Shown here in pieces: positions 59,313 to 64,000 of a stretch of DNA of 64,000 nt (positions within the stretch are counted from its first letter, which is position 1; each line of letters begins with the position of its first letter). Below the pieces are notes generated by a model. The model did not search any database. It was given only the letters and a program-made list of their open reading frames with translations, and was not told the DNA's origin. Source of the DNA: Aestuariispira ectoiniformans. Its GTDB lineage: Bacteria > Pseudomonadota > Alphaproteobacteria > UBA8366 > Aestuariispiraceae. Location: positions 1,519,001 to 1,583,000 of the forward strand of contig NZ_CP062788.1 in NCBI RefSeq assembly GCF_025136295.1, written 5' to 3'. Position numbers and translations under genes: made by a program.

Positions 59313-60392
59313 TCAACCCTCCGCCGGGAAAAGCCGAATGTGGCTCGCCGGTACGCGCAGGTTCATTTCGCGGCCATTTTCCAACGATACACGGCGCGAA
59401 AGGTTGATGGAGAAATCAGCCTGGATTGTGCGTTGACCGATGTCGCCGCCGCTCAGGTCCGCACGGAAGAAGGAGCCGAGGAATTCCATGTCCTTCAGAT
59501 TGACGTTGATTGCGTTTTCCGTGTTGCCGTCTTCGATGGCAATGAGGTCTTCCGGCCGGATTGCGACCTGGACGGAATCACCCACTTTGTAGCCGTTGGT
59601 CTCGCAGGAAAGCTTGTGTTGGCCTACCTGGACCGCGTTGCCGTCGACGATAACCCCGTCGATGAAATTCATCTGACCGATGAAATCGGCAACGAAGGCT
59701 GTCTGCGGTGTGCGGTAGATTTCCATCGGTGTGCCGACCTGTTCGATCACCCCGTGGTTCATGACGACGATACGGTCGGCCATGGTCAGGGCTTCTTCCT
59801 GGTCATGGGTCACCATGATGGTGGTGATGCCCAGTTTGCTCTGCAGTTCCTTGATCTCGTGGCGTAGATGAACGCGGACCCGTGCGTCCAGTGCCGACAG
59901 CGGCTCGTCCAGCAACAGCAGGCCGGGATTGGTCGCAATCGCGCGCGCGAGGGCCACGCGCTGTTGCTGCCCACCGGAAAGCTGGGCCGGGTATTTGTTG
60001 CCCTGATCCGGCAGTCCGACCGTTGCGAGCAATTCCTGTACGCGGTTGTCGATGTCTGCTTTTTTCATTTTCCGGTTTTCAAGGCCATAAGCCACATTCT
60101 TGGCTACGGTCATATTCGGAAACAGGGCGTAGGACTGGAACACAATCCCGAAATCGCGTTTGGACGGGGGCAGGGCGGAGATATCCTTGCCACCCTGGAA
60201 GATTTTACCGGCAGTCTGGATATCCAGACCCGCAATTGCGCGTAGCAAGGTTGTCTTGCCGCAACCCGACGGCCCGAGGAAGCAGACGAATTCACCCTCT
60301 TCCACGGTCATCGAAACATCTTTCAGTGCGGTGAAATCGCCAAATTGTTTCACCACATTCTGAATTTGCAAATAGGAGTCCTGGCTTGACAT
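59313..60392 (-). CDS. 2-aminoethylphosphonate-type ABC transporter ATPase
   Basis: This 359-residue ATPase has Walker [18 protein letters not shown], signature [16 protein letters not shown], Walker [17 protein letters not shown] and a switch histidine in [20 protein letters not shown]-like regulatory domain follows ([17 protein letters not shown]). It belongs to the spermidine/ferric/phosphonate (MOI-type) importers and here powers the fused permease downstream. It is separated from the binding protein gene by 170 bases with a hairpin, which probably lowers its expression relative to the binding protein. Confidence 0.92.
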   Translation of the reverse strand: MSSQDSYLQIQNVVKQFGDFTALKDVSMTVEEGEFVCFLGPSGCGKTTLLRAIAGLDIQTAGKIFQGGKDISALPPSKRDFGIVFQSYALFPNMTVAKNVAYGLENRKMKKADIDNRVQELLATVGLPDQGNKYPAQLSGGQQQRVALARAIATNPGLLLLDEPLSALDARVRVHLRHEIKELQSKLGITTIMVTHDQEEALTMADRIVVMNHGVIEQVGTPMEIYRTPQTAFVADFIGQMNFIDGVIVDGNAVQVGQHKLSCETNGYKVGDSVQVAIRPEDLIAIEDGNTENAINVNLKDMEFLGSFFRADLSGGDIGQRTIQADFSINLSRRVSLENGREMNLRVPASHIRLFPAEG

Positions 60393-60508
60393 AGTCTTGT
60401 CCTTCCATGCGCAAGTTACTGGCTGTGATGCGGGCAGGGAGGCCGGTGGAGCGGTCCCGTGCTTAAGGGCGAAACACAGCGAAATTACGGAATTACAAAC
60501 GGGAAAGG

Positions 60509-60536
60509 CGGCCCGGGATCATGCAATCCCAGGCCG
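60509..60536 (-). promoter_or_regulatory. Intercistronic hairpin in the phosphonate transporter operon
   Basis: CGGCCCGGGAT (60509-60519) pairs with ATCCCAGGCCG (60526-60536) with one wobble and a six-base loop. On the minus strand GCCTTTCCCGTTTG follows, a weak U-run. It lies just after the binding protein stop, where partial termination or mRNA protection would favour the binding protein. Confidence 0.65.
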
Positions 60537-60562
60537 TCTCTTATCTCGCGGTGTCGCGTGGA

Positions 60563-61588
60563 TTATTTCGCTTCCGACTTGCTGTCGTAGCGCTTGGTCC
60601 ACTCGTCAAGGATCTTGTCACGATTGACAGCCGCCCATTCGAAGTCGTTGTTGATCATCGCCTCGGTAATGCCTTCCGGGAAGTATTTCACCGGCTTGGC
60701 AACGCCCGGATAGGCAACAACGGCATAGCCTTTGTTGTACATCACGTTGGCGTCTTTGGTGATGGTGAAGTCAACCAGCTTTTTCGCGGCTTCCAGTTTC
60801 TTGGTGCCTTTCACGATTGCGGTGGCTTCCATGTCCCAACCAACACCTTCGGTCGGGATAACGATTTCGAGCGGAGCGCCCTTGGCTTTGGACTTGGCGC
60901 CACGGAAGGCAAAGCTTACACCGATCGGCACTTCACCGGCCGCAGCCTGCTTGCAGGGCTTGGAGCCGGAGTGGGTGTACCAGGCGATGTTTTCATGCAG
61001 ACCGTCCATGAACTTCCAGCCGCCGTCTTCACCGAATATCTGCAGCCAGGAGGAAACGTCCAGGAAGCCGGTGCCGGAAGAAGCCGGGTTCGGCATGGCA
61101 ACATGGCCTTTGTAAACCGGCTTGGTCAGGTCTTCCCAGGAGGTCGGCATCGGCAGGCCTTTGGCCTTGGCTTCAACGGTGTTGACGCAAACTGCGGCAA
61201 CCCAGGCATCCATACCGGTCCAGGTCGGCGGGGTGGCTTTGTCGACAAACTGGGCGTCCAGCTTTTCAACGCCAGCCGGGGCATAGCCTTCCAGCATGCC
61301 CTCGGATTTCAGTTTCATCAGCGAGGTTGCGGCCAGGCCCCAGACAACGTCAGCCTGCGGGTTGTCTTTTTCCGCCAGCAGTTTCGCCGTTACGACGCCG
61401 GTGGAATCGCGAACCCATTTGATGTGGATGTCAGGATTGGATTTGTTGAATTCTTTTGCGTAACGCTTAAGGTCTTCTGCCTCGACCGCAGTGTAGACCG
61501 TCAGTGTTTCCGCCATGGCAACGTTGGCATAAACAGCCGCCAGCGATACGCCAAGAAGGCCCAGTTTCAGCTTTTTCGTAAAGCCCAT
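60563..61588 (-). CDS. 2-aminoethylphosphonate-type ABC transporter substrate-binding protein
   Basis: This 341-residue periplasmic protein has a signal peptide (MGFTKKLKLGLLGVSLAAVY, cleaved after AMA). The mature part starts ETLTVYTAVEAEDLKRYAKE and includes ADVVWGLAATSLMKLKSEG and MPNPASSGTGFLDVSSWLQI, as in the PhnS-like group of iron/phosphonate-type binding proteins. The ATG at 61588 follows GGGAGC at eight bases; a start five codons earlier is less likely. It heads the importer operon. Phosphonate as ligand is inferred; ferric iron is the main alternative for this fold. Confidence 0.88.
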   Translation of the reverse strand: MGFTKKLKLGLLGVSLAAVYANVAMAETLTVYTAVEAEDLKRYAKEFNKSNPDIHIKWVRDSTGVVTAKLLAEKDNPQADVVWGLAATSLMKLKSEGMLEGYAPAGVEKLDAQFVDKATPPTWTGMDAWVAAVCVNTVEAKAKGLPMPTSWEDLTKPVYKGHVAMPNPASSGTGFLDVSSWLQIFGEDGGWKFMDGLHENIAWYTHSGSKPCKQAAAGEVPIGVSFAFRGAKSKAKGAPLEIVIPTEGVGWDMEATAIVKGTKKLEAAKKLVDFTITKDANVMYNKGYAVVAYPGVAKPVKYFPEGITEAMINNDFEWAAVNRDKILDEWTKRYDSKSEAK

Positions 61589-61770
61589 TGTGAATGCTCC
61601 CAATTAAGTTCCCCAGATAAGGAAATGCCCGTTGCTTCCCCGCGGGTTTCATTCCCTATACGGAAGCAGCAGCGAACGAGGATCTTGGAGCCCTTTACGC
61701 AACACTGCTGCATGGTCCCAAGATGTAAGCACATATCTGGAACAGGAAGGAGACGTTTTTGTTACAGAAA

Positions 61771-61834
61771 TAAAAAAAATATAAGAAAACGGCACGAGAT
61801 ATAGATAATATCTATCCAATCCATAGCCCGTTTT
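61771..61834 (-). terminator. Probable terminator of the Ca/Na antiporter gene
   Basis: On the minus strand AAAACGG (61834-61828) pairs with CCGTTTT (61792-61786), enclosing an inner hairpin (ATAGATA/TATCTAT, 61801-61815). It is followed by CTTATATTTTTTTT, a strong U-run. It lies 85 bases after the antiporter stop. The rest of 61589-61918 holds the promoter of the binding protein gene and nothing else I can name. Confidence 0.6.
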
Positions 61835-61918
61835 TATATTGGACGACCATTCAATAAAGAAAACTAATAACAGCGAAGAGCCCGTGCGGGGAATGCCGAA
61901 TCTTGTGACCGTTTTTGG

Positions 61919-62875
61919 TTAAATCGGTAGTCGGGTCGCCAGGCTGCCTATGTAAATGACATATCCGGCAAGCAAAATTGCCGCGTCCCGGCGGCAGATT
62001 TTCAGGTCGCCGAAGAGCATGGGAACCAGTGCAAGAGAGGCGGCCAGCATGACCCACATGTCGATCTGGCGGATATCGGGAACGATCTCCAACGGGTGGA
62101 CCATTGCGGTCAGGCCCAGAATGGACAGAATGTTGAACAGGCAGGAGCCCATGACATTCGCAACGGCCACATCGGCATGTTTGCGGCTGGCTGCAACAAT
62201 GGTGGCGGCCAGTTCCGGCAGCGACGTGCCCAGTGCCACAATCGTCAGGCCGATAATCGACTCAGGCACGCCAAAGTCGGTTGCGATGTTGACCGCACCT
62301 TCCACCAGCAGCCTTGCGCCGCCGACAAGGGCGCCCAGGCCCAGAAGCAGATAAAGCGTAATGACGGCGGGGTTGTCCGGCACATTCTGTAATTCGTCAA
62401 CTTCACGTTCGTGCAGGTCCGCAACTTCGCCTTCCCGGCGGTCCTGGATATAGGACCAGGCAAGATAACCGACCAGAACGGCAACCATAATGGCGCCCTG
62501 CCAGAAGACGATTTTCCCGGTCATGCCCAAAATGACCAGCAGGACCATCGAGGCCTGCATCATCAGGCCATCGCGGCGCAGGGCCTTGGGGTCACAGACC
62601 AGCGGTGTGATCATGCCGCCGACACCGACTATCAGCAGAATATTGGAGATATTGCTGCCGACCACATTGCCAATGGCAAGGGCCGGTTGGCCGTCAATCG
62701 CGGCCTGCATGGTGACGACTAATTCCGGAGCCGAAGTACCAAAACCGATAACCGTCAGACCGATCATGGCTGGAGAGACGCCCAGTTTTTTTGCCAATGC
62801 AATGGCGCCGCGCAGGGCTCCCTCACCACCGACAAACAGCAAGACGAGGCCGACCAGAATTAGAAGTGCATCCAT
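61919..62875 (-). CDS. Calcium/sodium antiporter (CaCA family, YrbG-like)
   Basis: This 318-residue membrane protein has ten hydrophobic segments and the two Na_Ca_ex repeats: GLTVIGFGTSAPELVVTMQA with GNVVGSNISNILLIVG in the first, and GLTIVALGTSLPELAATIVA with ANVMGSCLFNILSILG in the second. These alpha-repeats bind the cations. It exchanges Ca2+ (or K+) for Na+ or H+. The ATG at 62875 opens MDALLILVGLVLLFVGG. It is divergent from the Na/Pi cotransporter gene. No partner gene is needed. Confidence 0.93.
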   Translation of the reverse strand: MDALLILVGLVLLFVGGEGALRGAIALAKKLGVSPAMIGLTVIGFGTSAPELVVTMQAAIDGQPALAIGNVVGSNISNILLIVGVGGMITPLVCDPKALRRDGLMMQASMVLLVILGMTGKIVFWQGAIMVAVLVGYLAWSYIQDRREGEVADLHEREVDELQNVPDNPAVITLYLLLGLGALVGGARLLVEGAVNIATDFGVPESIIGLTIVALGTSLPELAATIVAASRKHADVAVANVMGSCLFNILSILGLTAMVHPLEIVPDIRQIDMWVMLAASLALVPMLFGDLKICRRDAAILLAGYVIYIGSLATRLPI

Positions 62876-63281
62876 GAAAACTACGACCAACCCCGAAGGG
62901 ATCGGCTAACCCCAAAAATAATGAACCGTGAATTTGTTCCCCTCATATGCGGGCTTTACGCCGAAATGCAAGGGTGAAGTTTCCAATCAGGCGTGATGTG
63001 GCGGTGCTGTCTGGAGGCGGAAACATAGAGTAATGCCGCAGTTGACCATAGTGTTTATCTATACCGACGTCCAAAATACGGTTGTTCGGTTCCAATATTA
63101 CTTTTAGGTAGTCCTTGACGTATGTAATATTTCTGTAACATTACGAATTAAATGGCTCCCTAATGTTTGTCTTGATGGCAAGAATTAAGGAGTCCTATCA
63201 TTGCCGGTCGGTCCCGGATCGGTTGAACAGGTGAACGACCCGTCGTTTTGACGGGATAAAAACAAAAAGAAAGGTGGGGAC
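62876..63281. other. Divergent intergenic region with promoters
   Basis: These 406 bases lie between the antiporter and the Na/Pi cotransporter genes. The part nearest the cotransporter has TTGACG at 63115-63120 followed by the PHO-box-like repeat. The remainder shows no ORF with a ribosome binding site, no long repeat and no RNA gene. Confidence 0.5.
63122..63139 (+). promoter_or_regulatory. PHO-box-like site upstream of the Na/Pi cotransporter
   Basis: ATGTAAT (63122-63128), four bases, then CTGTAAC (63133-63139) reproduce the seven-plus-four-plus-seven direct-repeat layout of PhoB sites (CTGTCAT repeats), matching most positions. It lies 142 bases before the start of a phosphate transporter gene. 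Confidence 0.5.
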
Positions 63282-64000
63282 ATGTCTGCGACAATGCTGT
63301 TGCTTAATCTGATTGGTGCGGTTGCTTTGCTGCTCTGGGGAATGCGGATGGTCCGCACCGGTGCACAGCGTGCATTCGGTGCCCGGCTGCGTCATTTCAT
63401 GCAGCGCTGGCTGACCAACCGTTTCGCGGCCTTCGGGGCCGGGCTTGGGGTTACGGGCCTTCTGCAAAGCAGTACGGCGGCCTGCCTCATGACTGCGGAT
63501 TTCGCCGCGCAGGGCGTGGTGGCGCTTTCCGTGGCGCTTGCCATCATGTTGGGCGCAGATGTCGGGACCAGTCTTGTCGCGCAGGTGTTCAGTTTCGATT
63601 TCTCCTGGGCCTCGCCTTTGCTGATCCTGGTTGGCTTCGCTACCTTCTCCAGCAGCCCGAAGAAGCGCCGGCGCAGCATTGGCCGCATTTTCCTGGGACT
63701 GGGGCTGATGCTGTTGTCGCTGAAGCTGATCGTCGCCAGTTCGGCCCCGCTTCGCTCGTCCGACACCATGCTGGTCGTGATCCGTGCGCTGGAAGGTGAA
63801 CCGTTGCTTGCGGTCCTGATCGCAGGGGTTTTGACCTGGCTGGCGCATTCCAGCCTTGCCACTGTTCTGCTGGTGGCGTCCTTGGCCGCATCAGGCTCCA
63901 TTTCCGAACAACTGGCTTTGACGCTTGTCATCGGGGCGAACCTGGGCGGGGCCTTGCCGCCGATCATGGCAACCTTGCACGGGGCGCGTGCGGGGCGCTG
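63282..64000 (+). CDS. Na/Pi cotransporter family protein (N-terminal part, runs off the window)
   Basis: The frame is open to the right edge, giving 239 residues. It starts MSATMLLLNLIGAVALLLWG and contains TGLLQSSTAACLMTADFAAQ and, in the second repeat, LTWLAHSSLATVLLVASLAA with GANLGGALPPIMATLHGARA. The paired Q-S-S and H-S-S motifs are the inverted repeats of the NptA/PNaS family, which moves phosphate with sodium. The full family protein is usually over 500 residues with a C-terminal PhoU-like part, which lies outside. A PHO-box-like site upstream supports phosphate-starvation control. GGTGGGG precedes the ATG. Confidence 0.9.
   Translation, partial: MSATMLLLNLIGAVALLLWGMRMVRTGAQRAFGARLRHFMQRWLTNRFAAFGAGLGVTGLLQSSTAACLMTADFAAQGVVALSVALAIMLGADVGTSLVAQVFSFDFSWASPLLILVGFATFSSSPKKRRRSIGRIFLGLGLMLLSLKLIVASSAPLRSSDTMLVVIRALEGEPLLAVLIAGVLTWLAHSSLATVLLVASLAASGSISEQLALTLVIGANLGGALPPIMATLHGARAGR

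Overview
The window is chromosomal DNA from an alphaproteobacterium. The signs are the sulfite-reduction set with DUF934 and DUF2849, a RibH2-type lumazine synthase under an FMN riboswitch, an FbpA/FbpB iron importer, an ectoine-catabolism operon of the type found in marine alphaproteobacteria, and a PhnW/PhnA/PhnY phosphonate route. A marine or osmotically variable habitat and a Rhodospirillales/Sneathiellales-like lineage are inferences from gene content. I see no tRNA, rRNA, CRISPR array, insertion sequence or phage gene. Genes are densely packed and look native.

Layout. 1-8331: a truncated divergent GntR regulator, then eutB-eutC-doeA-doeB-doeX and doeC-doeD for (hydroxy)ectoine breakdown, closed by a strong terminator. 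A long hairpin in front of doeC overlaps its ribosome binding site. 8352-10937 (minus): an orphan M42 peptidase of the N-acetylglutaminylglutamine-amide osmolyte family, a DNA methyltransferase-type repair protein, and ribH behind an FMN riboswitch. 11051-17556: a Fur-like site and a five-gene periplasmic iron locus (imelysin, di-heme oxidoreductase, imelysin, DUF1513, di-heme oxidoreductase). 17602-21577 (minus): cysG-DUF2849-cysI-DUF934. 21633-25321: nitrilase, heme A synthase, a small unknown protein behind a cobalamin riboswitch, and a YdcF-like protein. 25517-32576: a PAS/degenerate-GGDEF/EAL protein, a TerB-DnaJ protein, then a run of uup, an EamA transporter, a tiny YHS-like protein, a haloacetate-dehalogenase-like hydrolase and an amidase.

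32687-36948: kynureninase, nucleoside hydrolase, a Leu/Phe/Val-type dehydrogenase and a GFA protein. 36955-39879 (minus): an FbpB/FbpA iron importer with clustered Fur-like dyads upstream. 39883-42650 (minus): a MATE exporter and an unrecognised 447-residue protein. 43143-46744: mmsA, a DUF1835 protein and a cation-diffusion facilitator. 46770-51663: LysR and phnW-phnA-phnY, which convert 2-aminoethylphosphonate to acetate and phosphate. 51704-56694: an EF-hand protein, a secreted peptidoglycan-binding-domain protein, an 8-oxoguanine-deaminase-like amidohydrolase and a LysR regulator. 56759-61588 (minus): a glycerophosphodiesterase and a 2-aminoethylphosphonate-type ABC importer. 61919-64000: a Ca/Na antiporter, a PHO-box-like site and the start of a Na/Pi cotransporter.

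Three nutritional themes recur. Osmolyte carbon and nitrogen come from ectoine, with a second osmolyte-type hydrolase beside it. Iron is handled by two loci that share a Fur-like motif. Phosphorus comes from phosphonate degradation, phosphonate import, glycerophosphodiesters and Na/Pi uptake. The least-explained elements are the doeC leader hairpin, the B12-riboswitch-linked small protein, the five-gene imelysin/di-heme locus and the 447-residue MATE partner.
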